The notes: generated from the sequence alone by a model not told the origin. 64,000 nt of DNA from Lumnitzera littorea (GCA_024138015.1 JAMXBB010000002.1:11842632-11906631), one strand, 5' to 3'. Shown: positions 26,428 to 39,811, counted from the stretch's first letter. Translations and numbers: made by a program.

Positions 26428-27183
26428 ATAATGGGTCTCTTTTTCATCCTTAGTCAAACTAAGTGATAGGTGAGGAGGTCGCAGTAAGAGTGAAGTCAAT
26501 AGTTCGAAGGTAGTTGTGGGAGAAGCGGTGTTTCCATTGCACAAGGTTGGGTTTGGTCGTGAGTTGTTGCATTAATGGCAACTCCTCAACTCAGATTGGA
26601 GCTAGCGCAATTTCTTTAATCTCACGACGAACTAGACAACGTCGTGCGATGGCATTTGCTTGAACATGCATTGCACTTAATGATTTGGTTGATAACTTTG
26701 TTTATGTTGGTGATATAGTTTTAAGTCTTCTGTCTTAATTTACTAAGCTGTGGTTATTCACATCTCTATTAACGTCGTTGTAGGTGTTGGCTAAGAAGTG
26801 GTTTACAATTACTCTAAAGTTAGCAATTGCTGGATTATGGGGAGTAAGGAAAAACATTTGAAGAACGGATATAAATTTTTAAGGTCTAAGCTCTTATTTT
26901 AGAATTTTTCTTTTTTGAATAATGTATTAACTAGGAAATAGATTATGATAACACGTTATAAACGTTAATTGTAATAACTGAATTTTAATGTATATATATA
27001 TTTTTTTTTTCTTACTTTCTTAGGTAAATAACTTATTTAAATTATGGTTGTTTACTTTAAAACAAGTTAATCGTAGACGCTTTGTGTAGATCAGGTTTAG
27101 GATAGCGATTATAAGCTCAACTTCTATCTTAGAATGGTTTGCACTGCGGGGCTATTACAACTTTGTCGCTTTGAGGCGTGACA
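26428..27183 (+). mobile_element. LTR D, second part
   Basis: Continues LTR D after the Athila solo LTR. It parallels 15250-15990 of LTR A and ends in GAGGCGTGACA at 27183. The flanking 5 bp differ from those before 22937, consistent with a 3' LTR rather than a solo LTR. Confidence 0.8.
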
Positions 27184-30100
27184 GTATAAGTTCCGGGGTA
27201 TCCTATACCCACTTTGTAATAATAACTATATAAAAAAGAATGTTGTTGCATTTTTTTTTTTTTTAGTCTTAAAAGGTCATGTCTCTTATTAGTTTATATG
27301 CCAGACTTGTGCATATTCTTGATTATTGTTTGGCAAGTTTATTAAAAAAGGTAAGATGTGTATAACGTTTTGCTATTGTTAACAAAAGCTTTGCTAAAGA
27401 GAAAGTGTAATATATTGTTGAAAAGGGTCAAGTTCATTGTTCAATGTACCATTTGTGAAGAAAAAGTAGCATATATTAAAATTCCATTTTATGAGTTTGT
27501 TCTTCAGTGAGTAAATACATTTTTCATAAAAGGTTCCATTATAAAAAAAACATGCTATGTTGAATTTACAAGGAAAAAAAAAACTTATAGATTTCACAGG
27601 ATACCCTATAAAATTTCCATGGTACATGATATAAGGTGGTTACAGAATGCTATATGGTAGGTTTTGATTTCAAAAGTTTAGGATCTTGTACTTATAGGGT
27701 TAGGTACAAGTAAAGCTCCGTACCTTATCCATTTTCTACTTACTCACCTAAAGCAACTAAGCTAAGAACTAAGATGTTTTTAAAATCTTATTAGATTTTA
27801 GTTAGTAAAAAAGGAAGAATGTGGTGAAAAAAATGAGATTATAAAAGAAGAGATAGGGTTTTATGGGGGAAAAAAAAAGAGAGAGACAATGAGACGAAAC
27901 ATTAAACACAAGTAGCATGGAGTCTTAGGGTTTATTATTAATGGGGATTTTGTTATTATCTTTTTTTAAGGTTAAAAAAATGCAATGAGATTAATTTTAT
28001 TTTTATCGGTATTATTCAACTATTAATTATAAAATGGATACCTTGACTTCATACCATACTCCGCTATGTAGGAGCTAGTTTGGGAAATTGCTACTTTTGA
28101 TTTACCTTGTCACTCTCGTTATCTACTCGACTTGATAAAGTAAGATTTAGGGGTGTCCTATATGATAGAATTATCCACTCACCTCTAATTAGATCATTTC
28201 TAAGGATGAATGGTTGAAATTGAAACCTCCTTTTCATTACATGATGCATGGACTTGGCCCAAATTAGAAGTAATTACTTATAAAATTAGCTTATCTTTAA
28301 TATAGCTGGGACTCGTTTCTTTAAAATAAGCCTAATGCTTAGTAAATCTTCTTAAAGGTCTATTAAGACCAAATGAGAAACCCACCTAAATTAAGATAAT
28401 CAATCGGTCTCTGGTTGCCATATGCTTTTGATTGTGCATTCGTATATTTATATAAGTCGTGAAGTGGGTATTTGCTTTATGCAATTTTACACTACTGGGT
28501 ATTGCAGTTCACTCATATACGAGATACTAAATTTTACGTGTAAATCATTTACAAGAGATGTACACTTACTGTTATCTTGGAGATGATCTTTGACTTGGCA
28601 GTCGGAAAGACGAGGGTTCACCGGACAATAAGGGACCTTAAGTAGATTTATTTTAGATATTGTGGATTAGTAAGTCGCCATATATTTTATACTGTAAAAG
28701 GTTGTAATGGTTGTTACTGTTTTTAGATACTCCTATAAATTCCAATTGATATTTCTTTAAATTGCCAAAAAAAAAAAAAAAGAACAAAGATTATGAGAGT
28801 TCGAAAAAAATTATCTAAATATCAATATGAATATTTTCACGATTACAATAGCTGGTTCAGAGTTCTACATATTTTTATTATATGAAGAAATTACAATAGA
28901 CCGTCGTATCTTTTTCATCTTTGCTGTTTCCAACAATTATGGATTAACGATGGTGCAATCCGAGCTGTGATGTGGGAAGCAGAAATTTCACGATCGAAGT
29001 GTCGAATGAAAAGGCATAAATGCACACTTTGCTTGAAATCTAAAAATAAAATAAATCCCACCATTACATGGTATGTGCATTAATAAAAAGGAAAGACTCA
29101 TTGATATTGATACTAACATACTTGTACTTTGACAAGTAATATAAAAATACCAATAACATTTAAATATATATTAATAATAATAGATCTATATTAATGGTGC
29201 TTACCTATTATTTATGAGAATATGTATATTAGGTTTATTTCGCATCGTACGGTAAATAAAAGAAGTGAAAGATTTAAAAAATTTGTTGGTACAACCAATA
29301 TTACCAATTTTTCTTTTTTTTCTCCCCAAATTGAGTAGAAATTTTTCTTTCAAGGAAAATTCATGCCTGCAATTCAAAAAATTGTAGTAGAAATTTAAGA
29401 ACCACCGAGGAAAAAAAAAGAAAAGAAAAATACAATATGACTAGCTATTTTTCCAACTTCACACAACTTCTCCAAAACATAAAGTGGGAATGGGTCATAA
29501 TTTGGGGATAAAATTTTCCTATTTTTAAATGGTGCGTTCCATTTGTATTTTTCAATCACATATTACCATGTATTTAAAAAAAAAAGGGTAAAACATGAAA
29601 TATATTAATAATGAAAATGTTGATAGATTTTCAATTGAATTGATGCAAGGCAACTCAAGAGGAGACTCCAACTAGGACTATGGATGAAGTGTCACTACAA
29701 ATAGGGATTTGGGGACACACACGAGTGTTTCCTCATAACTTTAAGTATTTATTAGAGAAAGGAAAAGATTGAGCTACTTGAGGGACTACGTTGTGACTTA
29801 AGCATACAAATCAACATATATGAGACTTAAGCATACAAAAATACATATAGAGAAGGTATGCAATAGACTATAAGGAAAAATAACATATCTATAATAGATT
29901 CGTAACTAAACAATTAGATTTACAACAATGTACAACTAAATGAACAAAAGAGTATATAAAAAGAATCAGAATACCAAACCCCATTTGTGTCACCCAAACC
30001 TCCTTTCTTTTCTTGGAGTTGCATTTGAGACTTGAATTTTAGATATTAAACCTTAGTTTCATTTTACCTCGCATAAACATAAACAACCACAGTCATTCAT

Positions 30101-30380
30101 TAGAATAGTAGTAGCAAAACGTAAAGAAAATCTATTCATACAGCTATAATCATTGAATCTCATATTGGAGATCTCTTAAGAAAACCCTAAATTCAAAAGT
30201 AAAAGGAAGAAAGAGGAAAGTGAAAAGAAATCTAACCTTTGGAAGTATTTCGAAGGCGAGAGAGAAGGAAGCGATGTTTGTGTACTTTGAGTAGGGCATT
30301 TTAGAGAGTTATGGGCTTAGGCTTGAGAGTTGGGCTATAAGAGTAATATTGGTGCTCTCATTGAATTCTCAAGATCATTC
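27184..30380. other. Non-coding, AT-rich interval
   Basis: No gene recognised. Short frames such as 27394-27627 (minus) are low-complexity. Just before the gag remnant, near 30345, ATTGGTGCTCTCATTGAA resembles the primer-site/leader motif of many plant Ty3/gypsy elements, so the 5' end of the next element probably lies in 29640-30380. Confidence 0.4.
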
Positions 30381-32300
30381 ATGGTGAACAATATGTGGGT
30401 TGTATCCCAGTTACAAGAATAGGTAGACAATAACAAATTGGGGTTGGAGAAATTAACAGTAGAGATGCATGGATTTCATTTTGACATTAATGAAAAATTA
30501 AAGAATGTGATTGTACAACTAAGGCCTGACCACTTTGATGCAGAGATAACCTCAAGATAGCAGGAATTAGAATATTTCAGGAAGTACTGATTCATCCTTT
30601 TCTAATAATACAATGCATGATCATAATACTTCACATTTAGCTCCAATAAAATTAGAGTTGCTTAAGTTCTTTGGGGATGATTCCACTAGTTGGATTTTCA
30701 AGACTGAGAAATTTTTTTACTATCATAAGGTATTGGTTGATAATAGATTGCAATTAGCATCTTTTGCATTAGAAGCACAAGCATCACAGTGGTATATTTG
30801 GATGCCCAACAATAGCTTGTTGGGCACTTGGCCGCAATTTTTAAAAGCATTGAAATTACAGTTTGGACCATCACAATTTAAAGATTATTAAGGGAAATTA
30901 ACAAAGTTGACTTAAAAAGGATTTATTGATGATTATATTCATAAATTTTGTAATATGTTTATGGGCATGTCTGATTGGTTGTTAAAAAGTTGCTTTATAT
31001 TGGTTTTAAAACCAGTAATCAGACAGGAATTGCAGACCACTTAGATAACAACATTAATCAAAGCCATGCATGAAGCTAAATTGCAAGAAGACAAGCTTAA
31101 AAGTTTTAACCTTTTACCTTATCAAAAACAAGACTAGTTCTTTTCATCCAAACATACACCATATAAACCAACAATCTTTTCAAGTAATAAAAAATACACA
31201 TCATCAACTCAACCTTTTGTTCAAAAACATGTTCCATTGTTGCTAATACCGACATCGAACCAGCAAACTTACAAACCATTAGTTACTTAACCTTCTACAA
31301 AACCATCCCTTTAAGTTAGAAAGATGTTGGCTTTAGAGTTGCTATCTAGAATAGAACAAGGGTTTTGTTATAATTGTTATAAGAAGTTTCATAGATGACA
31401 TGTTTGCAAGGCGAAATTTATGGTTATGATTAATCCTAATGAAGAAGAGGCGAGCCAAGTGGACAATGTAGTATACTACGATCAGATTATAGAAATAGAG
31501 GACGAAATTATTGAAATTAGCTATTGTGCTTTATCAGGAACTTTTGCTCCTAAAACATTTTGGATGGAAGGAAATATTAAGGGAAAGTCAGTGACCTTTT
31601 GGACATAGAAAGCACTCATAATTTCACTCAACTAGAGGTTATTCGACAACTTAAGTTGGACATATTAGCTACTCTCAAATTCAAAGTAATGGTTGGTAAT
31701 GGTGATTTCTTCGAATACTAAGGAATTTGTAGAGAGTTGCAATTGAATGTTCAAAAGCATTTATTTTCATTAGATTGCTATATGTTACCAATACAAGGAG
31801 CTGATTTGGTGTTAGGTGTACAACGGTTATCTACTTTAAGACCTATTACTATAAATTATAGTGATCTCACTATGCAACTCTTTTTGGGTAGTACAAAGGT
31901 GACTTTGACGGGCACAAATTTTATTCCCTCAAAGCTTATTCACTCTCCTTGGTTGCACAAGTTGATAGCATCAAAGTGTTTTATTTTTCTGTAGTTTGGT
32001 AGCTTAGAAGAAGGTTTCTTCTAATGATACCACCTACAAAATAGAAATTAATTCTATATTGGGTAAATTTTAAGAAGTCTTTGCAACTCCATCGTCATTA
32101 TTGCCTTTAAGGGACATGCAACACCACATTCATCTTATAAATGAAACCAAACTAATAAACGTATGCCCCTATCGTTATCCCTATTTTCGAAAGTTTGAAA
32201 TAGAGAAATTAGTAAGAGAAATGTTGGACTCCAGGGTGATTCACTTAATTTTTTACGTCTACCTGTTCTTATAGAAGGCCAAGGAATATGTAGGGGAATT
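30381..32300 (+). pseudogene. Ty3/gypsy gag-protease-RT remnant
   Basis: Gag-like reading starts near ATG 30381. The capsid part at 30613-30891 has the pattern F-x-GDDSTSWIF-KTEKFF, then LASFALEAQASQWY and FGPSQ, typical of plant Ty3/gypsy gag. A CCHC zinc knuckle (CYNC-x4-H-x4-C) lies near 31366-31410. A protease remnant follows near 31560, frameshifted where the catalytic D[ST]G should be. From 32100 the start of RT is visible (VCPYRYPYFRK, EIEKLVREML) and then stops near 32300. Many stops break it. It is dead and truncated before the RT active site. Confidence 0.8.
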
Positions 32301-34069
32301 GGTAATAGTGGTTATTTATTTTACTTATAACATGATATCTTTTGACATCATAAAATAATAATAATAATAATATAAAAATGTAAAATGTAGGCGACAAATT
32401 TCATCATGCATTTATTTCAATTTTCAACAACATTTGGAGCTATATAAATATGCCGCCCATTAAATCACAAGAAAATTGGAAAAATAGCATACTTAATTTT
32501 GCATGCGAGCTGGTAGGTGGATACAAGCCATTGCAATGCTGACACTGAACAGTTCCAGTTCTTCTGAAAAGTTAGAGAAAACACACTAAGGCATTATTAG
32601 AGTGTTAACTACTTAACTTGCCCAGCAGCAGCAACAATAATATAAATTATAAATAAATAAGCATGATATATACAGATATCGTCTGTAGCATTTTTTATTC
32701 GAATATAGAAAGTAACTAAATTCCCACGTAACAATGTCAAGATGATACGGAAAAAATAAAAAATAAAAAACGAAAAATGAAGAAAAAGACCAAATAAAAA
32801 AACCTTAAAAGAGATGTTAGGAGGAATTTCAGTACGACCAGTAGCTAAGGAAAAATATTATGAATAAATGTGATATGATGCCATGAGTCTAGGATTGTTT
32901 TATTTTTGTTCTTTTAACAAATAATTATGAATTTCATTCAATAAATAAATACTAATAATAACTAGTGTTATCAAATTCGAATTGACCTATACGGTACCTG
33001 ATTGGACATTAATTCAATTCCAATTTAATTTTCAATCAAATCTAGTTTTTTTCTTAATTTTAATCTCTCCAATTCCTACATCAATTACCCAATCTAGGTG
33101 TACCAATACCGACAATAGAAAAGCAATTTTATGGATGTTGATAAGGTGGAATAAGTATTATTTGTCTCATTCGAATTGATTTTTCCTTACAATAGTTCGG
33201 GAGATTTTACGTGCCTCGAGTACCTATTGTGTTTGGCTATATTTTTTCCCATAAATTTTCTCTATTGTTTCGAAATTTTATTTATAACTGTGGAAAAAAT
33301 GAAAATTATGTGATAAAACATAACATCGGATTTTAGAGGAAATTTACCTTGTGTAACTCCGCTACAGCATTTGCCAAAAAACTTACATTGCGGGATTTTA
33401 AGCTCAAATGCATTTTTATACCATAATGATGAGATTTAGTGAATGAGATATCTCCACAAAAATTCATTTTAAAACTGAAGGCTAAACATGGAAGCCATTT
33501 TATTGTGATATCTCTCTAATAGAGTGCCATGAAAGTGTAGTCATCAAGTTTTGTGTTTAACAGCCCATAAAGTTAAACACATGCTTAGTAGAGAGTATTC
33601 TTAAAATGAGGGTTTATTGGAAAGTAGTTTGTACTAACAACAAAACTATGGGGCATTGTGCAACAAAACCCTCAAGGGTTTTTGTTTTTTCCCTTTAAAT
33701 GGTGCGACAAAACCGTGAGGAAATTATGAATCTTATAGACTTTTACAAGAGAAAATTATAGATATAATTATGTGATTTTTGAGCCCTTTTGAAGAAGTGT
33801 AATAATACAGAAGGAGAATCATGCAAGAAAGACTCAATCACAATCTTTTGAGAATTACTTGCATCTTGTGACAAAAATTTGTTAACATTTACAAATCTTA
33901 ATTATTTTAATATTTTTAATACCACGTAGGTGCAGACGTGGAATGCCACTGGCAACATATAAAATTTGCAAAATATAATATATAAACAATAAGGAAGAAT
34001 AAAAAGATACATGAAAGTGTGAAAATTAGAAAAAAATATAAAGGAAAAAATGAAGCCTGAGGCTATTAT

Positions 34070-34275
34070 CGCTAGTGATCTAGTTGTAGTGGTAAACCAG
34101 TATAAACGATGGGTCGCATGCCCTGCCGGCGGTAATGCTTCACCATTAACTTCGGTTCGATAGATATTGGCTGATAATGCATAGAAAGGGGTCGTGTGAG
34201 CTGGGGGAGGTGGTGGATCGTCCCGTCCATGTTGCTAGCTACCACTTCCAGAAAACGAAAGGCTTCTGGCTTTTT
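34070..34275 (+). mobile_element. Possible tRNA-derived SINE
   Basis: A GC-richer island in AT-rich DNA. TAGTTGTAGTGG near 34081 resembles an RNA polymerase III A box and GGTTCGATAG near 34156 a B box, though the spacing (about 70 bp) is wider than usual. No clear poly(A) tail or target duplication was found, so this is tentative. Confidence 0.3.
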
Positions 34276-35573
34276 AGGTAAAATATTATTTGTTTATTTG
34301 CTATCTTTTATTATTATTTTTTTTAAATAGTTAGGAATTTTGTTTTATGATCCATCATCTTAGATGAATTGTGATTTATAATCAAATCGTAATTTAATGG
34401 ATCGTAAAACCATTCATCCACTAAGGTTTTAAATGAGTCAAATTGCTTACAAGCTATTAAAACTTAACTTAACTTAAACTGGATTTATAAACAAATCGAG
34501 TTTGAACTTAAAATGAAGATTATTTATATAAATAATTTGAGTTCGAGCTCATGTTTAAGCATACGAGCCGATTCTAAACTAGTTTGTTTATATTGTTAAC
34601 AAGCAGACCCATAAATAAGCTTGTAAGTAAACTTATAATCAATCTTTCAAGTTAATAAATTATATTAAACATTTATTATATGAAAAAAGTATAATGTAAG
34701 AATACATGAATAAGAATAATATAATTTACAAATTATAAAAAAAAAGGTATGAAAATTTTGATTTAATTTTTAATTCAAACTTAACATCGAGTTTAGGCTT
34801 ACTAAAGTAAACATGCTTAGGCTTATTTAGCTAAACAAGTTAAACTCGACTTTCAAACTCCTTAATGAGTTTGAGTTGTGTCTATAATTTTTAAACTCAA
34901 TAAAAATTTCACTTGACTGGAGTTCGATAATTTTTAAATGCGTCAAGTATAACCCTTTCAAAATTGACTCAGCTTAACTCGTATACGGTCTTACCATTTA
35001 TAATTAAATATTAGGCTTTATTATGTTTTTGGGCATTTGGTTGGCAATAGTAGTAATGTGACTCACAACCGGTAGTGGTTTGGCTAGTGTTCTTTTCTTT
35101 TATTTATTTATTTTTTAATTTTTGTGCTATTATTACTTATATTTTAAATTTGTACAAAGTATCTTTATTTACGCTGATATAGAAGGTATAGAACCAAGCC
35201 GGTTAACATGGAATAGATCAGTAGTACCATAAAATTTCCCAGTAGTTTGGCAGCTTATAAAATCATGATTTTTGAGATGTCTCTAACATTGACTGTGCAT
35301 GTTTGGATCGATTTATGAAAATGCAAAAGTTTTCACATAAAAGATTTGTACCATACCGGCGTAATGATTGTGCCGTGCCTTGCCCAAATACGTCCACATA
35401 TTGTAAGAGCTATAAAACATAAAGAATTAAAAATAAAAAAAAAAGAATGGAAGTTAAACACAATCCTCATAGATATCTCAAAAAGCTTAGACTAGGCTTC
35501 TATCATTTTGCGTCCTTTTCCTAGAAGCGATGCGGACATCAATGTAATGATTATATATTACGTGAAATTCAAA

Positions 35574-35760
35574 TTATGCAGGCAAAGGAAACTGTGAAGA
35601 GCTAAGAAAAGCTGATACACATGGTATAGTATGCCTGATTGCTGCGGATCAGAGAGCCGCGCTGGAGGCTTTGCAATATCAGCAAGATTTGCTATACTGA
35701 TTCCCCATTTGAACAGTGGAGCCCAGAAATGAACTGCTTTATCCATTTGGGATCATGATT
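35574..35760 (-). pseudogene. Mitochondrial pyruvate carrier (MPC) gene fragment
   Basis: The minus strand reads VHFWAP, then FKWGISIANLAD, AKPP and LSDPQQ, nearly the full conserved core of plant MPC proteins, inner-membrane subunits that import pyruvate into mitochondria. The upstream NH..PK motif of the family appears in another frame just before it (near 35755), implying a frameshift. Similarity stops abruptly after PQQ at about 35632, and the next conserved block (the TGVIWSRYS region) was not found in the following 300 bases. It looks like a broken gene copy or stray exon. A very distant partner exon cannot be excluded. Confidence 0.65.
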
Positions 35761-36303
35761 TAGTAATCCTTTTAAGATTATTTTTTACTTAGAAAAATAT
35801 TTTTTGAATTTGTAGATCGGTACATCATAGATTTAGTATAGGCATGGAAAGACGATTTATTTTACCACCAACTTCTACCACTTTGACCACCAAAGACTGC
35901 CATCTAAACGGATCTCTTGTGATGCTAATTCGTATAAAAAAATTTGCAAATATTGCACCGTACTAAGCTCTATAAAAATACAGAAGATTTTCGCTTAACA
36001 AGAACAGTCCTTTTTGTTTTAAGTCCTCAAAGCGTTTTAACTTTCAAAAATTAAAAAAAAAAAACTACCAGAAATTACATAAATATTGTTCAAAATTCTG
36101 ATTTAGATTGAAGATAGCTTTAATTTTACTTCCACATGCCATTAATCAACATTTTCCAAATTATAATGAAATAAAAAGAGAAAAATAAAATTCTAAGATT
36201 AAATGAAACTGAAATAAGTACATAAGAAGAAATGAAAACGGACTGGCCGTAGGTCCTGCTGGGCGATTCCAAAATGCCTGAAACTTTGAAGTTGCCGTCA
36301 ATT

Positions 36304-36309
36304 CTTCTC

Positions 36310-36343
<34 letters not shown>
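36304..36343. repeat. CT dinucleotide microsatellite
   Basis: About 15 to 18 CT units in an otherwise AT-rich, non-coding stretch. Confidence 0.9.
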
Positions 36344-36345
<2 letters not shown>

Positions 36346-37533
36346 GCCGAATGACCGACCAATAAGAACCTATTAAGGCAGTTTTGAATCTTAATTATCG
36401 AGAACTGAGATCTGACATTGGAATGAGAGAAAAAAGAGAGAGAACTGAGGTCTGACGGTACTTTTATTTTTCACAAAAAAATAAATAAATAAAATTGACA
36501 AGTTGGTAAAGCATTTAGATAGAATACAAACACCTACATCCGAAATGACACGATATTTGAAGTGATATGAATTGGCACGATTATTAAAAAAAATTATTTC
36601 AGACATATTTATTTATATATAATTTTATCTTTTTTACCAATTATTTCTATATAATTTTATATTGATATGAATTTAGTACAAAACTAAATACAAATATAAT
36701 TCATCATTACAATACAATGCAAAGGATTATTGTAACACTCTAAAACTGAGAACACTATAATTTACCGTACATTTTTATAGTTTATTGATATGTTGAATGT
36801 AAACATTTATAAAAATCTCCAAAATACTTACTAAAATCTCCAAATATTATTTATAGAATTTAATTTTCAAATGAATCAAGATAACTATTAAGTAAAAGTT
36901 ATATAAATCTTGAACACGAATTTACTAATTATATAATAAAACTGTAATTATCTTAACTCAATTATCTTTCTCATAATTGAAATTTTAGTTACCACTATCT
37001 AACTTAGGGAACTCAACAATTATATTTATAATCCTCAAATTTAATAATTTTTCTCAAGTATTTACACTTGAAAAATTTTAAAAAGGATAAATCGAAACCT
37101 AGTATGAAATATGATATACATATGCACATGAACATACTATTCTCAATCACACAAAAATATGAAATTGCAATAATATAACAACCATTCATTTAATTATCTT
37201 TATGTTAATCCAGTAAGCAATAAAGTGATATTCACAAATCTAACACCCATAATATATATTATCAGTTCTAGGTTCTCCTTAATACTTTAAAAACTAAGAA
37301 ACGCCTTAAATTTATCAAGATCATTTCCATGCGAGACTTTACTCAAAACACCATTGAGCAAGCATTATCTCGGTACTATTGTAAGATCATTAATTCTTCC
37401 AATCTCTAAGGTCCGGTCAAGCACAAGTAGCACATAAAGCTTAATGTAGAATAATTAGTCCTGTTCGATTAAATTCTCTAATTTAGCAATAAAAATTAAT
37501 AGCAAACAAGTGTCCCTTACGTAGTATAGCGAC

Positions 37534-38552
37534 TGTAGATACTTCATTTTTGCTCTTTCATATTTCTTTTTAGAATAAGAAAAAGGATCTTAATTTACGA
37601 AAACCACAAAAAATAGAAAATTTAGAAAAAAATTACACAAAAAGTGGAAAATTAAAAAATTATTATTTTTAAATAGAATAAGATTTTAATTTCGCTTAGT
37701 ATTTTTTTAAGCTTTAATAATATAAAAGGAAGAGGGATTTTGGACCTAAGCTTAGATTTAAATCTAGCCTAAGCTAACATAGTCTATTTGCATGTATAAA
37801 TAAAACACAAGTCAATGATCTAACGGTAACACACTTTGACTTGAACTTATATATAACATGGAGATCGTAGGTTTAAATCTCACTAAAAGCATAAAGTGCT
37901 TTTGATTTTTCACAAAAGCTCACTCGTCATGCATCAAGATTTCATTGTGCCGTGTGTCTACTATAGATACGTAGTACATTGACATGGCGCTAAGTCAACA
38001 CTTTTGTTCACATGTCAAGCCACGTGTCTTGACACATGGTATCACAATACGTTGGCATTTCTACCATGTGTCTTGTCAAGACACATGGCATGACAGTAGT
38101 TAACACACAGCCCACATCAGTGTTACGTTAGCACTTTTTTCTCCAATTTTTCCTCCTCTTTCCCTTTTTTTCCCTAAAATTCTCATAGTTTCCTTTATTG
38201 GTTAATTCACTTTTGAGCTTGATTCAAGGCCTTTTGTTTTGTTATTTAACCAAATTCATGAGATAATTGCAAAGTTTACATGGGAAATTTTGAATTCGAT
38301 ATAATAGCTTGTCCAGATTCATCCATTTAAGCGGTCAAATTCGAGTCTAAAGAAGGAAAAAAAATTCTTTTTAACTTTCTTAATTCAAGCTATTTTGAAA
38401 ACAAAAGTTGTCTCTCTCTTCAAACCAAATATGTGAACTCCTTTTCTCCCTTTCTCACATACACATTGCAAAAACATGATCCATTCTTGACATCTCTCTT
38501 TCCTTCACCACTGCTCAACAGACAATGCACACATACGTAACAGCACCTAGGT
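37534..38552 (+). mobile_element. LTR H, first part (Tat-like LTR split by the Mutator-like element)
   Basis: Starts TGTAGATACTTCATTTTTGC, like the start of LTR G (42577) after allowing for its TG-to-TA change. The U3-like part contains two hairpins with CACGTG/CACATGG motifs (38023-38088). A pyrimidine-rich leader from 38400 is cut at about 38552 by the Mutator-like terminal repeat and seems to resume at 47596. No matching TSD was found at the two ends of the composite LTR. Confidence 0.6.
38023..38088. promoter_or_regulatory. Palindromic G-box cluster in LTR H
   Basis: Two near-perfect palindromes: GTCAAG-CCACGTGT-CTTGAC at 38023-38042, with a CACGTG core, and CCATGTGTCTTG-T-CAAGACACATGG at 38064-38088, with 12-bp arms. 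G-box cores of this kind bind bZIP/bHLH factors in plants. Their position in a presumed U3 region suggests an LTR enhancer, which is inference. Confidence 0.45.
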
Positions 38553-38760
38553 CTATAGTGAGTTTTGTACTTTTGTAATACAAATTTGGAAAAAAATATA
38601 TTGAAATTGCACACTTGCACACGTCTTCACTATTCATTGTTTTTTTTTAACTAAAGGCATGCTCTCTAAGCATGACTTCTTATATTGTAAGAAAGGTGCA
38701 TAAAGAGATTGTGCCTTTTTGTATTGTAAGAAAGGTGCAAGGAAAGAACGTACCTTTAGT
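38553..38760 (+). repeat. Left terminal inverted repeat of the MULE
   Basis: About 200 bp, roughly three-quarters alike to the inverted right end, with small indels. The outer 45 bases and the CACTATTCATT block near 38625 are the best conserved. It also contains two copies of ATTGTAAGAAAGGTGCA (38683 and 38724). Confidence 0.7.
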
Positions 38761-39247
38761 GTTGTTAAGAAAGTGTAATTCTCCTACATGCCTTCCATTC
38801 AATATATATACCCTTGTTTCGCCTTCCGCCTTCCGCCTTCCACCTTCTATCTTCCCCCTTCGTTTGCATCACTTCCAAACATGGAAAACCTCTGATATTC
38901 AGCCTTGAAACGATAGTTTGGCTTTATTTTTTCTCTTCGAGTAGTAGCGTTCTCAGCAATATTATATGTAATTATCTATCATATTTATTTTGCAATAATT
39001 TTTTTTAAATTATTAATTACGTTGCATTCACATCTATATTTATGTTGTGTATGTAAAATATATTTACATGATAATTTTTGTAATATTTATTTTTCATAAT
39101 ATGCATGTTTAATTGTATTTATTATTCTTAATTTTGTGTTATGTATAATTTTTGTAGTTATATAAGTTGTAGTGGTTACATAGAAATATATATATGTGAC
39201 TTGTATATGATATGTGATTTTATCGATATATTAGTTATGGCATATCA

Positions 39248-39745
39248 AGAAATGAAATCGTGTAAAAAATTATAGTTATAGTATGAGATAAACTGATTTA
39301 CGTAGAAGTGTAATTGTGTGGGTGTGATGATACGCCTTGCCGAGATAAAATTGTGTGGGTACAATGACATGTCCTGTCGAGATGAAATTGCATTGGTGAG
39401 ATGAGACATCCTACCGAAAAACGAAATTGTGTGGGTACGATGAGACGTCCCATCAAAAAACGAAGTCATATAGAAGTTTACAGTTATAGTGTAAATTTAT
39501 AGAGTGTGATAAGATACCTTACCGAGATGAAATTGTGTGGGCATGATGAACGCCCCGACAAAAAACACAGTCGTAGAAGAGCTTACAGTTATATTGTGAA
39601 TTTATAGAGTGTGATAAGATGCTTTACCGAGAAGTAAAATTGTATGGGTATGATGACACGCCCCACCAAAAAATGAAATCGTATGGGAGCTTATAGTTAT
39701 AGTATGAAGTTATAATGCCCCACCAAGAAATGAAATTGTATAGGT
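39248..39745 (+). repeat. Subterminal tandem repeat inside the MULE
   Basis: A degenerate unit built around GAAATTGTGTGGG, ATGA, CGCC and CCGAGA recurs about every 50 bp. There is also a longer higher-order unit of about 120 bp that includes CTTATAGTTATAGT and TTTATAGAGTGTGATAAGAT. Subterminal repeats are often transposase-binding regions in class II elements; that role here is inferred. Confidence 0.65.
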
Positions 39746-39811
39746 GCTACGAATTGTGTAAAATCGTACGGACTTTACTGATTTTGTTATTCATGATTCA
39801 ATAGGTTGTTA

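Larger units (their letters stand above)
32301..37533. other. Non-coding interval with small landmarks
   Basis: No intact gene. It holds a possible SINE (34070-34275), a pyruvate carrier gene fragment (35574-35760) and a CT microsatellite (36304-36343). Bases 34420-34990 repeat short motifs such as GAGTTTGAACTT and ACTCAAACTCG, a texture also seen at 50590-50770 and common in degraded plant transposons. The rest is AT-rich without recognisable content. Confidence 0.45.

Noticed and set aside
35574..35760. Functional mitochondrial pyruvate carrier gene
   Set aside because: Frameshift upstream, abrupt end after the PQQ motif, and no following exon found nearby.
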